A DNA stretch of 64,000 nt from Bacteroidota bacterium (GTDB taxonomy: Bacteria > Bacteroidota > Bacteroidia > Bacteroidales > SZUA-534). Under the pieces are notes generated by a model. It saw nothing but the letters and a program-made list of their open reading frames with translations, was not told where the DNA came from and ran no database searches. Location: positions 99,367 to 163,366 of the forward strand of contig QKGS01000005.1 of the NCBI GenBank assembly GCA_003250355.1. The letters are read 5' to 3'. Positions 9,080 through 18,488 of this stretch are shown one piece after another (the first letter of the stretch is position 1; every line of letters begins with the position of its first letter). The translations under genes and the position numbers were made by a program.

Positions 9080-10441
9080 TTAATTATAATCAACAATAAA
9101 TTTCTCAGTTATTTGCTCATTATTGATTTTAAGTTGTATAAAATATACACCTTTCATTAAATCACTAATATTTATTATGTCAGAGTTTACATTTCCTTCT
9201 TTAAATATAAATCCATTATATCCCATTATTTTATAATTAATATTATGGCTTGAAATTTCTTTAATTTTAAGGTATGTTTTTGCAGGATTTGGATACAATT
9301 TAATAGTATTCACATACTCATTACTTATTGAAGCAATGTTTGAGGTGTTAAACCATATACTATTTGCAGCATCGAAATTTGCAACCACAATATCCAGTTT
9401 ATCATCACCATTTAATTCTGAGGTTGTTAAATACATACTTGCTTCTGTTCCGAACTGAGCATTTGATTCTGTGAAGTTTCCATTGCCATCATTAATCCAC
9501 ACAATATTTTTTACTGCACTATAGTATCCGTTTGCCACAATGGCATCTAAATCGCCATCATTGTCAATATCGGCTAAATCAACACCTGAACTTTTTGAAT
9601 TGCCTAATAGTTGTCCACTATCGGTAAATGTACCATCTCCATTGTTCATCCACACCCTGTTTTCATTGTTGGTTGCACCAAAAAAATTAATGTGAGTTAT
9701 AAAAATATCGAGGTATCCATTTCCATCAAGATCGCCTAATTTAAGCCCCATACTTCGGTTTGTTCCTATAGTTTGACCTTTTGTAAAAACCCCGTTATTT
9801 TCGTTTATCCAAACCATATTATATTCATTTCCGTCATTGGAACTTATAACAACATCAATATCACCATCGTTGTCAATATCACCTGTATCCATTCCGGTAT
9901 TCCATCCGTTGCCTAAATCCTGACCACTATCGGTGAAATTTCCATATCCATCGTTTAGCCATAGTTTGTGTCCACCATCAGTTTCTGTATTACCTTTTAC
10001 GTGATTGCAAACAAACACATCAATATCACCATCGTTATCAAAGTCGGCAAATCCGGCATCGTACGATACACTGTGACCAAGTAATTGTCCGGTATTTCGG
10101 AATGTACCGTTTTTATTATTAAGCCATACCTCATTTGGTTCGCCGTTGGTATAGTTTCTTCCCAGGTTAAAAATATCAAGATAACCATCAGAATTAAGGT
10201 CATAAAATTTGCCGTACAATGGCAATGAGTCTGTATTGCTTTTTGAAAATACGCCTTTACCGTTATTAATCCAAAGGCCCTCATTGTCTAATAAATCAAT
10301 ATCACCATCGTTATCAATATCGCCGCATGAAACGTATGGTGTAGTTACATTTGCAAAATTGTGAGGGCTTTTCTCAAAAGTTATTTGTCCTACCAGAGTA
10401 GCACTTATGATACAGGTAATAATAGTTATTAATATTTTCAT
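9080..10441 (-). CDS. Secreted FG-GAP/VCBS repeat protein with type IX sorting domain
   Basis: 453 aa. A signal peptide (to about residue 19, LVGQ) is followed by at least six beta-propeller blades. Each has a Ca-binding loop of the form DxDxDGDxD (for example DIDNDGDIDLL) and a following VWxNxxxGxF strand. FG-GAP/VCBS propellers of this type bind ligands or form scaffolds at the cell surface. The C-terminus (LYPNPAKTYLKI to KFIVDY) is a Por-type type IX secretion signal, so export and surface anchoring through T9SS are expected. It lies 11 bp after a paralogue and was probably produced by tandem duplication. Confidence 0.88.
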   Translation of the reverse strand: MKILITIITCIISATLVGQITFEKSPHNFANVTTPYVSCGDIDNDGDIDLLDNEGLWINNGKGVFSKSNTDSLPLYGKFYDLNSDGYLDIFNLGRNYTNGEPNEVWLNNKNGTFRNTGQLLGHSVSYDAGFADFDNDGDIDVFVCNHVKGNTETDGGHKLWLNDGYGNFTDSGQDLGNGWNTGMDTGDIDNDGDIDVVISSNDGNEYNMVWINENNGVFTKGQTIGTNRSMGLKLGDLDGNGYLDIFITHINFFGATNNENRVWMNNGDGTFTDSGQLLGNSKSSGVDLADIDNDGDLDAIVANGYYSAVKNIVWINDGNGNFTESNAQFGTEASMYLTTSELNGDDKLDIVVANFDAANSIWFNTSNIASISNEYVNTIKLYPNPAKTYLKIKEISSHNINYKIMGYNGFIFKEGNVNSDIINISDLMKGVYFIQLKINNEQITEKFIVDYN

Positions 10442-10452
10442 GCATTTAAATT

Positions 10453-11835
10453 TTATTGCTCAATTACTATTTTCTGAACTGATTCTTTTCCATTGAATAA
10501 GATGCGGGCAATATAAATTCCCGGTTTTTGTGCCGAAAGGTCAATACTGTTTAAACCCGATATATAAGAATTGCAAAAGGTTAGTTCTTTTCCTGATAAA
10601 TCATATATAGTAGCTGATATGTTTGCGTTTTTACCCGAAATAGCATTTATGTATATTATACCATTTGTAGGGTTGGGATATATTATAAAATCTTTATTAT
10701 CAAGTGAATCAGTTATGGAAGTAATGTTTCCCGTGTAAATTTTATTGTTTATAATGGCATCAGGAATACTATCGTTATTCAGGTCTGCAATTATAGCATT
10801 TCCTGACGGATAAATATTTTCGCTAACCTGAAATGTTGCAATATTACCACCTTGTTCATTTCCCTGATTAATAAATAATGCTCCCGGTTTATTAAAATAT
10901 CCGAAAAACAGATCCATGTCGTTATCATTGTCTACATCAAACACCTCAATTGAGAAGGTTATATTTGAATCGCCCAATATTTGCCCTGATTTAGAGAATT
11001 GTCCCGAACCATTATTCAGCCAAAGTTCATCGGGCTGATTTCTTTTTCCGACAATTACATCGGGATAATTATCGTTATTCAAATCGCCGATTTTTAAATA
11101 TAAATCATCACTGCTATCCCAGCTTGTTTTACCGGAATTTGTAAAAATACCTTTTCCGTTGTTTAACCAAATGCTGTCTTCAAAAATCACATCTGTGTCA
11201 TTATCAAGGTCTATGTCGCTTAAATAAGCATCTGTCATACCAGAGCCCAAAGTTTGACTACTTAATGTAAATGTACCTGTTGAATCGTTTAACCACAATT
11301 GGTGAGGGAAATAATCGTAGGGAGGGGTGTCGTCTGCTCCATGATAATTAAGAACAAGAGCATCAACAGTACCGTTTCCGTCAAAATCGGCAAGGAGTAC
11401 ATCGCGGCTTGGTTTGCTGTCGAATGTTTGGTTTGTTTTTGTGAAATTCCCATTTCCATCATTTAACCATACTTCATTTGGTGTTCCGGAATTGGGTAGA
11501 AGGTACGAGGCATCGTTTCTTAGAAAAATATCCTTAAAGCCATCGTTATTTAAATCGGCAAATGCTACACTGTGCATTATTCCATTAGTACCAATAGTTT
11601 GTTTTGCAATGAAATTACCTGTACTGTCGTTCAACCATATTTTTCCGGGCGATGCGTTTGTCATAGCATTAGTTGATGCATACATATCAATAAAACCATC
11701 GTTGTTAATGTCGGCTAATGATATATTGTAAACATTCTGATCTATTGTTTTTCCAACGTCAGTAAGTGATAATTGAGCATATACGATATTAGAGAAAACT
11801 ATTATAGCACTAAAGAAAAAAATATGTTTTTTCAT
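10453..11835 (-). CDS. Secreted FG-GAP/VCBS repeat protein with type IX sorting domain (paralogue)
   Basis: 460 aa, first gene of a two-gene unit. A signal peptide ends at VYAQ, followed by repeated blades with DINNDGFIDMY-like Ca-binding loops and WLNDSTGNF/WLNNGSGQF strands. A Por-type C-terminal domain starts at IYPNPTNGIIYINA and ends with QKIVIEQ. Architecture and motifs match the next gene closely, though the propeller sequences have diverged. It should be secreted by T9SS. The binding target is unknown. A histidine kinase with an AraC output lies upstream on the same strand, but the 166-bp gap between them gives no proof of control. Confidence 0.88.
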   Translation of the reverse strand: MKKHIFFFSAIIVFSNIVYAQLSLTDVGKTIDQNVYNISLADINNDGFIDMYASTNAMTNASPGKIWLNDSTGNFIAKQTIGTNGIMHSVAFADLNNDGFKDIFLRNDASYLLPNSGTPNEVWLNDGNGNFTKTNQTFDSKPSRDVLLADFDGNGTVDALVLNYHGADDTPPYDYFPHQLWLNDSTGTFTLSSQTLGSGMTDAYLSDIDLDNDTDVIFEDSIWLNNGKGIFTNSGKTSWDSSDDLYLKIGDLNNDNYPDVIVGKRNQPDELWLNNGSGQFSKSGQILGDSNITFSIEVFDVDNDNDMDLFFGYFNKPGALFINQGNEQGGNIATFQVSENIYPSGNAIIADLNNDSIPDAIINNKIYTGNITSITDSLDNKDFIIYPNPTNGIIYINAISGKNANISATIYDLSGKELTFCNSYISGLNSIDLSAQKPGIYIARILFNGKESVQKIVIEQ

Positions 11836-12001
11836 AATTATTGGTTTTTTAAATTAATTGTTCAAATAAAGAAACTAATTATTTACAGAATATATGGTTA
11901 AAATGACAATTGGTTGAGGGGAAATGGCACTGTTTGATTATCAATGATATAGTGAGTTGTTGAAACTGATATGAATGCAGAAATTGTAATGTCAGAATAA
12001 A

Positions 12002-13615
12002 CTAATTGAATTTTGAAGGAAGTTCTCCGTGATATTTTTTGAAAGTATTTGAAAAACTAACAACATCTTCGTAACCAACTTCCGAAGCAACTTCATATAT
12101 TTTTAAGTTTTGCTTTTTCAATAGCAATGCTGCAAATTCCATTTTATATGATTTTACAAAATCGCCCGGTGTTTTATTTGTCAATGCTTTTATTTTACGA
12201 TAAAAAGTACGTTGTGTTAAGTTAAGTTCATCCGATAATTTAATTGCTGTAAATGCAGGATTTTGTATGTTTTTGTTAATTATTTCAATACAATTATTTA
12301 TAAACTCCTGATCGCTGTTCTTATATATTGTTTTTTCTGTATCAATATTAAAACTGAATTTATTGCGTAGTTTTTCTTTAAGAATAAGTAAGTTTTGAAC
12401 TTTTAGTTCGAGTATATCAGAATTAAAGGGTTTTGAAATATAATCATCAGCACCTGTATTATAACCATCAATAATAGCTTTGTTGTTATTTTTGGCTGAT
12501 AGCAATATAACGGGAATATGATTTGTAATACGGTTGTTTTTCAATAGCGTACATAACTCGAAGCCATCCATTTCAGGCATCATAACATCGCTGATTATTA
12601 AATCGGGAATTTCTGATTCGGCAATTTGAATAGCTTCATTACCATTTTTTGCAATAAGAATATTGTAATTGTTTATAAATATTGAATGCATATAATTAAT
12701 AAGTTCCTCATTGTCATCAACTAATAATAATGTATGTTCTTTATCATTAGTCGTATTATTTATATAATCAATATTTTTAACGGCATTATTGGATTTTATT
12801 TGCAGCGAACAAGGTTTTTCATTTACTATTTTTGCATAGCCTATATTAAAATTAAGAGAGAATACGGAACCTTGGTGATGTTTGCTTTCTAAAGATAGAG
12901 ATCCATTCAGAAGTTCTGCCATTTCTTTTACATAAGCCAGTCCTATTCCTGAACCTTCACGATAATCGTAATACTCTGTTAAGCGGGAGTAACGGTTAAA
13001 TATTTCGTTTTGGGCTTCATCTGGTATCCCGATACCGGTATCTTTTACTTCAATCTTCATGATTTTGTCAGTAATTACCAGTGTTATTATTATATCGCCA
13101 TTATCAACATTATATTTGAAAGCATTTGAAATAAGGTTTGAAAGCATTATTTCGAACTTTTGAAAATCGAAAGAAATATAAGCTGAACTGTAATTTGAAT
13201 TATAGTATAGGTTGCAATTATACTTATTGCAATAGTGTTCAAAAGAGTTTATTAGGTCGTTAACATATTTTACTACATCTAAGTTTTGTATGTTAATTTG
13301 CAACTCATTGTCATCGAGTTTGCGAAGATCGAGTATTTGATTAATCAGGTTTTTAAGTTTATTAGTATTACTAAGCATTAACTCATAAACATTTTTTGTT
13401 TCTGAATTTTCACTTTGCTTTTTAATTAACGTTTCTAATGGCGATTGTATTAAGGTAAGAGGTGTTCTGAATTCATGTGAAATACCGGTAAAAAACGATA
13501 ATTTGGCTTTATCCGATAAATTTTGATTTACAGTATCGGATTGGATATAATTTAAACCGGCAACCACCTGAAAATTTGAAAAAATAATAAATAAAATAAT
13601 TGAAAAATATCGCAT
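12002..13615 (-). CDS. Hybrid histidine kinase-response regulator-AraC protein lacking a sensor domain
   Basis: 537 aa from the ATG giving MRYFSIILF; a longer in-frame start is unlikely. The order is: one N-terminal hydrophobic segment (residues 3-20), HisKA with His47 in GISHEFRTPLTLI, HATPase (about 155-270, with the G boxes DTGIGIP and GSGIGLAYV), REC domain (about 295-410, phospho-Asp in ISDVMMP near 343), and a C-terminal AraC DNA-binding domain (about 430-537). This is the cytoplasmic half of a Bacteroidota hybrid two-component system. The ~700-residue Reg_prop/Y_Y_Y periplasmic sensor and its second TM are missing, so only ~27 residues separate the signal-like segment from HisKA. With a normal signal peptide the kinase would face the periplasm, which cannot work. 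It may instead be a signal anchor, a cytoplasmic remnant, or a decaying gene. Confidence 0.85.
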   Translation of the reverse strand: MRYFSIILFIIFSNFQVVAGLNYIQSDTVNQNLSDKAKLSFFTGISHEFRTPLTLIQSPLETLIKKQSENSETKNVYELMLSNTNKLKNLINQILDLRKLDDNELQINIQNLDVVKYVNDLINSFEHYCNKYNCNLYYNSNYSSAYISFDFQKFEIMLSNLISNAFKYNVDNGDIIITLVITDKIMKIEVKDTGIGIPDEAQNEIFNRYSRLTEYYDYREGSGIGLAYVKEMAELLNGSLSLESKHHQGSVFSLNFNIGYAKIVNEKPCSLQIKSNNAVKNIDYINNTTNDKEHTLLLVDDNEELINYMHSIFINNYNILIAKNGNEAIQIAESEIPDLIISDVMMPEMDGFELCTLLKNNRITNHIPVILLSAKNNNKAIIDGYNTGADDYISKPFNSDILELKVQNLLILKEKLRNKFSFNIDTEKTIYKNSDQEFINNCIEIINKNIQNPAFTAIKLSDELNLTQRTFYRKIKALTNKTPGDFVKSYKMEFAALLLKKQNLKIYEVASEVGYEDVVSFSNTFKKYHGELPSKFN

Positions 13616-13738
13616 TTGAATTATGATTTTATATCGATAATAATACAAAAAATGGTGTAGAGAATTTATTCGAAATATACTTTATCAAAATGGCAAAACA
13701 ATTATTATATATTTACACAAGCATTAAAAATCAATATT

Positions 13739-14341
13739 ATGGCAGGATTCAACATTGTAGAAATATTTTCGGCGTTTATAGTTTTGTTTGCAGTTATCGA
13801 CATTATAGGAGGCATACCTTTAATACTCGATTTGAAAAATAAGTCGGGGGGTATAAATGCTTTTCAGGCCACATCGGTTTCGTTTATAATACTTATAACC
13901 TTCCTGTTTGTGGGCGAAGCACTGCTGGGTTTATTTGGCGTTGACATATCATCGTTTGCAGTAGCCGGCGCATTTGTATTACTTGCCCTTGCCTTTGAAA
14001 TGATATTTGACCGCGAAATATTCAAATACAAACTAAAAGGAGCTGCAACAATAGTTCCAATAGCTTTCCCGCTCATAGCCGGTGCAGGCTCGTTTACAAC
14101 CATACTGGCTTTAAGAGCCGAATATCACACTATTAACATAATTATAGCACTATTTCTTAATATAGTAATAGTTTACTTTGTTTTACATTCAATAAAGCAT
14201 ATCGAAAAAATATTGAGCGAAGTGGTAATTTATGTTTTAAAAAAATTCTTTGGTATAATTCTGCTTGCCATAGCAGTTAAATTATTCGTAGCTAATATAT
14301 CGGTACTATTCCAGAATGTAGGTACCCGATTAATTCCATAG
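13739..14341 (+). CDS. MarC family integral membrane protein
   Basis: 200 aa with six predicted transmembrane helices. The N-terminal VLFAVIDIIGGIPLILDL and the central FPLIAGAGSFTTILAL segments are the two conserved half-repeats of the MarC (UPF0056) family. These are inner-membrane proteins whose transport role is unproven; the early link to multiple antibiotic resistance was not borne out. The stop codon overlaps by one base a GTG that could start the following peptidase gene, and the two are clearly one transcription unit. It is divergent from the HTCS-like kinase. Confidence 0.9.
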   Translation: MAGFNIVEIFSAFIVLFAVIDIIGGIPLILDLKNKSGGINAFQATSVSFIILITFLFVGEALLGLFGVDISSFAVAGAFVLLALAFEMIFDREIFKYKLKGAATIVPIAFPLIAGAGSFTTILALRAEYHTINIIIALFLNIVIVYFVLHSIKHIEKILSEVVIYVLKKFFGIILLAIAVKLFVANISVLFQNVGTRLIP

Positions 14342-14343
14342 TG

Positions 14344-15567
14344 ATGAAAAGGCTCATTATATTCGCCTCACTTATAATATGCTCCGTATTTGCAAAAGCA
14401 CAGGATATTAACTATGCCCGATACGTAATAGATACTCTTGCGGCACCGGGTATGCACGGGCGTGGATACTCAAACAACGGAGTAAAAATTGCCGCAGAAT
14501 TTATTGAACAAGAACTTAAAGTAATAGGTGTTAAATCATTTAATAACAGTTATTTGCAATATGTAGGATTTCCTGTAAATACTTTCTGTGACAAAATGTT
14601 AGTAGTGGTAGACAGTGACACTCTCAAACCTGTAACGCAATATATTATAGACCCAATTAGCAAAGGAGTATCCGGTACATTTCCACTTATATTTATTCCC
14701 CTCTCAAATACAAATTTCGATAGTTTATTCAATATTGATTATACAAACAAAGCACTGGTTACAAATTCCGATAACTACCGATTGTTTACAAACAACTCGC
14801 TTTCGACAGGTATGGTTATAAGAAATATGCAAAGCCCCATGTGGTATTTGAATTCTTTGCCCCAATTACCCAATGTTCCAATAATAAATATTTGCGACAG
14901 CATAATTGCAAATAAGAAAACTATAACTGTTGATATAGAGAATGAATTTATAAAAAGTTACTCTTCTGAAAATATAATTGGTTATGTGCCCGGCACTGAA
15001 TACCCCGATTCATTTGTTGTATTTACAGCTCATTACGACCATTTGGGCGAAATGGGCCATGGGAATATATTTCCGGGAGCTAACGACAATGCAAGCGGGG
15101 TAGCTCTAACGCTCAATTTGGCACGGTATTTTCAAAAAAACAGACCTGAATATTCAGTTGCATTTATGTTTTTTACAGGCGAAGAAATTGGGCTGCAAGG
15201 CTCCCGACAATATATTGAACAGCCACTATTCCCGCTTTCGCAAATAAGTATGCTTGTAAACCTCGATATGGTTGGAACCGGAAGTGCAGGGATAGGAATA
15301 GTTGCAGGAAAAGAGAATAAACAGATAACTTCAAAAATTGAAAAAATAAATAATGAATTTCACTACTTCGATTCATTAAAAATACGGCCGCAGTCGTGTA
15401 TTAGCGACCATTGTCCGTTTTACAAAACCGGAGTTCCGGCAATATTTATTTATACTATGGGCAGTGAATATTCTGATTACCATAATTTTAACGACACTTC
15501 TAATAGGTTGCCATTAACAAAATACAGTGAATTATTTAAGTTATTGGTAGGGTTGGCAGGAGAATAG
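14344..15567 (+). CDS. Secreted M28-family zinc aminopeptidase
   Basis: 407 aa from the ATG at 14344 (an adjacent GTG is less likely). It has a signal peptide (to about residue 20, FAKAQ), a protease-associated-like region (about 90-200), then the M28 catalytic domain. All metal and catalytic segments are present: HYDHLG (zinc His and Asp), GANDNASG (bridging Asp), TGEEIGLQGS (catalytic Glu and ligand Glu), NLDMVG (Asp) and a late SDHCPF (His). M28 enzymes of this type are di-zinc exopeptidases that take N-terminal residues off peptides, here in the periplasm or outside the cell. No sorting domain is seen at the C-terminus. It is coupled to the marC-like gene upstream. Confidence 0.92.
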   Translation: MKRLIIFASLIICSVFAKAQDINYARYVIDTLAAPGMHGRGYSNNGVKIAAEFIEQELKVIGVKSFNNSYLQYVGFPVNTFCDKMLVVVDSDTLKPVTQYIIDPISKGVSGTFPLIFIPLSNTNFDSLFNIDYTNKALVTNSDNYRLFTNNSLSTGMVIRNMQSPMWYLNSLPQLPNVPIINICDSIIANKKTITVDIENEFIKSYSSENIIGYVPGTEYPDSFVVFTAHYDHLGEMGHGNIFPGANDNASGVALTLNLARYFQKNRPEYSVAFMFFTGEEIGLQGSRQYIEQPLFPLSQISMLVNLDMVGTGSAGIGIVAGKENKQITSKIEKINNEFHYFDSLKIRPQSCISDHCPFYKTGVPAIFIYTMGSEYSDYHNFNDTSNRLPLTKYSELFKLLVGLAGE

Positions 15568-15989
15568 GTAGATGTAACTGCCTGAGTATCTTACCCATTA
15601 ATACTAAGCTAATTTAAAAGCATTGATCTGAAACCCACTTTAAGGTGTTGGATATTTTAATTATATAAGTACAAAGTATCAAGTAAAAACAACTACACAA
15701 GTCTTGATACTTGATACTTTGTACTTGATACTAAAAGTGATGATTGCAAATGTCAGAATATCAATATATTGAGCAATTCCTTACATCGAACTCACACTAT
15801 TAGTTCCTTAATAACAAAAAATCGTTTGGGTAGATTTGCCAACTTCACTGCTCGTAATATAACTGTTGATGTATGTCAGATTACTATATGTTGTTAGGCA
15901 TGAATGACTAAAATCGCAAAACTTTATTCCTCTAACTGCGTATTAGAGATAAAACAATTTCGACTATTGAAACTTAAAAATATTGACAA
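15568..15989. other. Non-coding gap of about 420 bp
   Basis: No ORF with coding character on either strand. The only clear structure is the 19-bp inverted repeat listed separately. The remaining ~260 bp up to the next gene hold no recognisable promoter, RNA or repeat. Confidence 0.6.
15667..15726. repeat. Perfect 19-bp inverted repeat built of agtatcaag units
   Basis: Arms 15667-15685 and 15708-15726 are exact reverse complements with a 22-nt loop. The loop side contains a further cttgatac unit, so the element consists of repeated 'caagtatc/gatacttg' words. It lies ~100 bp after the M28 gene stop, with no following T-run, so it looks like an intergenic repeat rather than a terminator. Confidence 0.7.
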
Positions 15990-16625
15990 ATGAAAAAGTT
16001 ACTTACTGTTGCAGTTTTGCTTTTTATACTTTCGGCAGTTGCTTTTGGCAATGTTGTGCTTAAAGTAAAAGGTACTGTAAAGTACGATAAATTGCCTGTA
16101 AACGACGTTCAGGTTATACTATATAAAAACGGAGTACAGGAGAGTACATCAATAACTATAAATGGTAAGTTTGCTGCCGACCTTGAAAAAGACAGCAAAT
16201 ACAAAATAGTATTGAGCAAGAAAGGGTTTTATACCCAGTATATCAATATTGACACAAAAATGTATGGTGGTGCCGGTGAATCGTGGAGTTACCGTTGTGT
16301 GGTAGATTTGCTTCCTGAAGTTAACGCAATAAACGGCGATATTTTCAACGAATCGCTTTGGAACATCAAATACGATAAGGATATAGAGAAATTCGACAAC
16401 GAATCGGTTCCTGAATTGGTAGAAAGGCTCAAATACTTTCTTGAAAAATATGAAACAGCCAAACAACAGGCATATAACAATATGATTAAAAATGCCGATG
16501 AAGCTTTCAATAACAAAGATTATCAGCTTGCAGCCAAGCTTTACAACAATGCTGTAATACTAAACAGCGAATATACTTATCCCGACGAACAACTGAGCAG
16601 GATAAGAAAACTGGCACTGAATTAA
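15990..16625 (+). CDS. Secreted protein with carboxypeptidase-regulatory-like domain
   Basis: 211 aa. A signal peptide (MKKLLTVAVLLFILSAVAFG) precedes a beta-sandwich of about 80 residues. This has the pattern KVKGTVKYDKLPVNDVQVIL then FAADLEKDSKYKIVLSKKGF, typical of CarboxypepD_reg/transthyretin-like domains. The last 70 residues are helical and TPR-like (NADEAFNNKDYQLAAKLYNNAV). No sorting domain, so probably periplasmic or outer-membrane associated. This domain pair is common in Bacteroidota envelope proteins such as PorE-like and gliding-associated factors, but I cannot assign it to one of them. Single-gene unit with a strong terminator after it. Confidence 0.65.
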   Translation: MKKLLTVAVLLFILSAVAFGNVVLKVKGTVKYDKLPVNDVQVILYKNGVQESTSITINGKFAADLEKDSKYKIVLSKKGFYTQYINIDTKMYGGAGESWSYRCVVDLLPEVNAINGDIFNESLWNIKYDKDIEKFDNESVPELVERLKYFLEKYETAKQQAYNNMIKNADEAFNNKDYQLAAKLYNNAVILNSEYTYPDEQLSRIRKLALN

Positions 16626-16652
16626 GCATAGCAAAGGGGTATATATACACAC

Positions 16653-16687
16653 GAAGCTCTTACCGTATGGTGGAGCTTCTGTTTTTT
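16653..16687 (+). terminator. Intrinsic terminator
   Basis: Stem GAAGCTC (16653-16659) / GAGCTTC (16673-16679) extended inside by ACC/GGT around a GTAT loop, then TGTTTTTT. It ends the transcript of the gene at 15990-16625. Confidence 0.8.
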
Positions 16688-16736
16688 AATACTACACCCT
16701 TAATTATATGTCTTTTAAAAAATGCAGAATTAGGTT

Positions 16737-18338
16737 TTAATCAATCAACAATTTTTTTGAATATAAACCATTATCATTGGTCAATACTCGCAAAACATAA
16801 TAGCCCTTAGGCAAGTCTGAAATATCGATATGCGAATCACCAATGCTCTCTTTTTCAATTTGTTTCACAAAACTTCCGGTTATAGTGTAAATACTAATTT
16901 GCAAAATAGTTTCATCGCACTCAATAGCAAAATAATCAGTTGCCGGGTTAGGATACACTGCAATAGCAGCATTTGCCACTTCATGTTCTATTCCAACTTT
17001 CTGCTCAGGGAATGCAGCAACATAACTGTATGAACTATTATAAGTAGCTGTCATAGAACTTTGAGTTTCAAAATTAATCAGTGTCCCATTTACAAACCAC
17101 CCGGAACAAGTGTCACCATTCTCGTTTATAGGTTTTTGCAATATCAGGGTATCTATTAAAGTGCCATAAAATGCATAAGCTTCCAAATACTTCATACTAT
17201 TAGGCAAGTTAACCCATTCCAAAGAAGAGTTGTTGTAAAAAGCCATTCCATTCACCTTCTCAACCCCCTCATTTAAAGTGAGTTCAGCAAGCTTATTGTT
17301 AGTAAAAGTATAATCGTAAACAGTATTTATACCTCCCGGAATTGTAAGCGATGTAAGCGAGTTATTAGCAAATGCCAAAGGTTTTACCAAAGCAGAATCG
17401 GGTAGTTTCAGGTAACTTATGTTGTTATTTTTAAATGCCGATTCTTCAATAAGTTTCATACCCAATGGTAATATTACCGTATCAATTTTATTGTTGTTGA
17501 ATGCCGACACACCTATAGATACAAGACTATCAGGAAATACAACCTTGCCAATAAGATTGTTGCCAAATGCCATAGCACTAATAGAATCGGTGTTTTTAGG
17601 TATTACCAATTCCTCTATCATATTGTCGAAAAATGCCTGCATTCCAATATATTCAGTACTTACCGGTAACAAAAGCCGTGTTATGCCACACGATGCAAAA
17701 GCACCCTCGGCAAATACTTTTACCCCCTCGGGAATAAAATCAACCACCAATGAACTGCCTCCATATCCGGTTACTACCGTTTTGTTAAGCGTTCCATCGG
17801 TATTCACTGCATAAATAATCCCATTTGTAGCTTCGCCATTAACTGTGGCTATTTTATTGTTATTAAATACACTTGTACCTAATAATACACTTCCGGGTAT
17901 TGTAATATCGGTTATGTTGTTGCTCCAAAAAGCATACGATTCTACATTTATAACAGTAGCAGGTATACTCACTTGTGTAAATAAGTTGTAACTAAATGCT
18001 CCTGCCCCAATACCGGCAACAGATGCCGGGATATTAAATACAACCAAATTATTGTTTCCGAAAGCATAATCGCCAATAGTTTCAATACCATTGCCTATGG
18101 CAACAGAATCGATATTCTTATTATAAAATGCCCGATAACCTATGCTCTTTATGGTTATGCCATTAATTACAGCAGGTATTATTATTTTACTAGGAGCAGT
18201 TCCCACACCGCTATAATGATAAGTACTTATTTCATTATCGGTTATGGTAACATCGTTTTCGGTAATTGTATATTGAGAAAAGCCATAGCATACAAGCAAA
18301 GTGAGTGCTGTTAGTACATATAATTTTTTAAAGCTCAT
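16737..18338 (-). CDS. BspA-like leucine-rich repeat surface protein with type IX sorting domain
   Basis: 533 aa. A signal peptide ends near YGFSQ. About fifteen LRR_5-type repeats follow (consensus like AFxNNxLxxLxIPxxVxxIGxxAF), as in BspA of Tannerella and TpLRR proteins. A long Por-type C-terminal domain begins at VYPNPATDYFAIE and ends at YSKKLLID. Repeats of this kind form a solenoid used for adhesion or binding of host or matrix components. T9SS export is expected. Located alone, converging on the gene at 15990 and divergent from phnA. The ligand is unknown. Confidence 0.9.
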   Translation of the reverse strand: MSFKKLYVLTALTLLVCYGFSQYTITENDVTITDNEISTYHYSGVGTAPSKIIIPAVINGITIKSIGYRAFYNKNIDSVAIGNGIETIGDYAFGNNNLVVFNIPASVAGIGAGAFSYNLFTQVSIPATVINVESYAFWSNNITDITIPGSVLLGTSVFNNNKIATVNGEATNGIIYAVNTDGTLNKTVVTGYGGSSLVVDFIPEGVKVFAEGAFASCGITRLLLPVSTEYIGMQAFFDNMIEELVIPKNTDSISAMAFGNNLIGKVVFPDSLVSIGVSAFNNNKIDTVILPLGMKLIEESAFKNNNISYLKLPDSALVKPLAFANNSLTSLTIPGGINTVYDYTFTNNKLAELTLNEGVEKVNGMAFYNNSSLEWVNLPNSMKYLEAYAFYGTLIDTLILQKPINENGDTCSGWFVNGTLINFETQSSMTATYNSSYSYVAAFPEQKVGIEHEVANAAIAVYPNPATDYFAIECDETILQISIYTITGSFVKQIEKESIGDSHIDISDLPKGYYVLRVLTNDNGLYSKKLLID

Positions 18339-18488
18339 TTTTATATAATTAAAAAAATTTCGTGCAAAGGTAGCTTTTTTGCAATAAGGTTAAAACGGTA
18401 AATATTTATTAATGTTGTAACAACTGTTTTTTTCTCTTGCTCAAAAATATGTACTTTGGCAGGCTGTTTAAATTAAACAATTAAATAA

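Noticed and set aside
15568..15989. Possible small RNA or CRISPR-like repeats around the agtatcaag words
   Set aside because: Only one inverted pair with irregular spacing; no repeat-spacer array, no promoter and no cas gene nearby.
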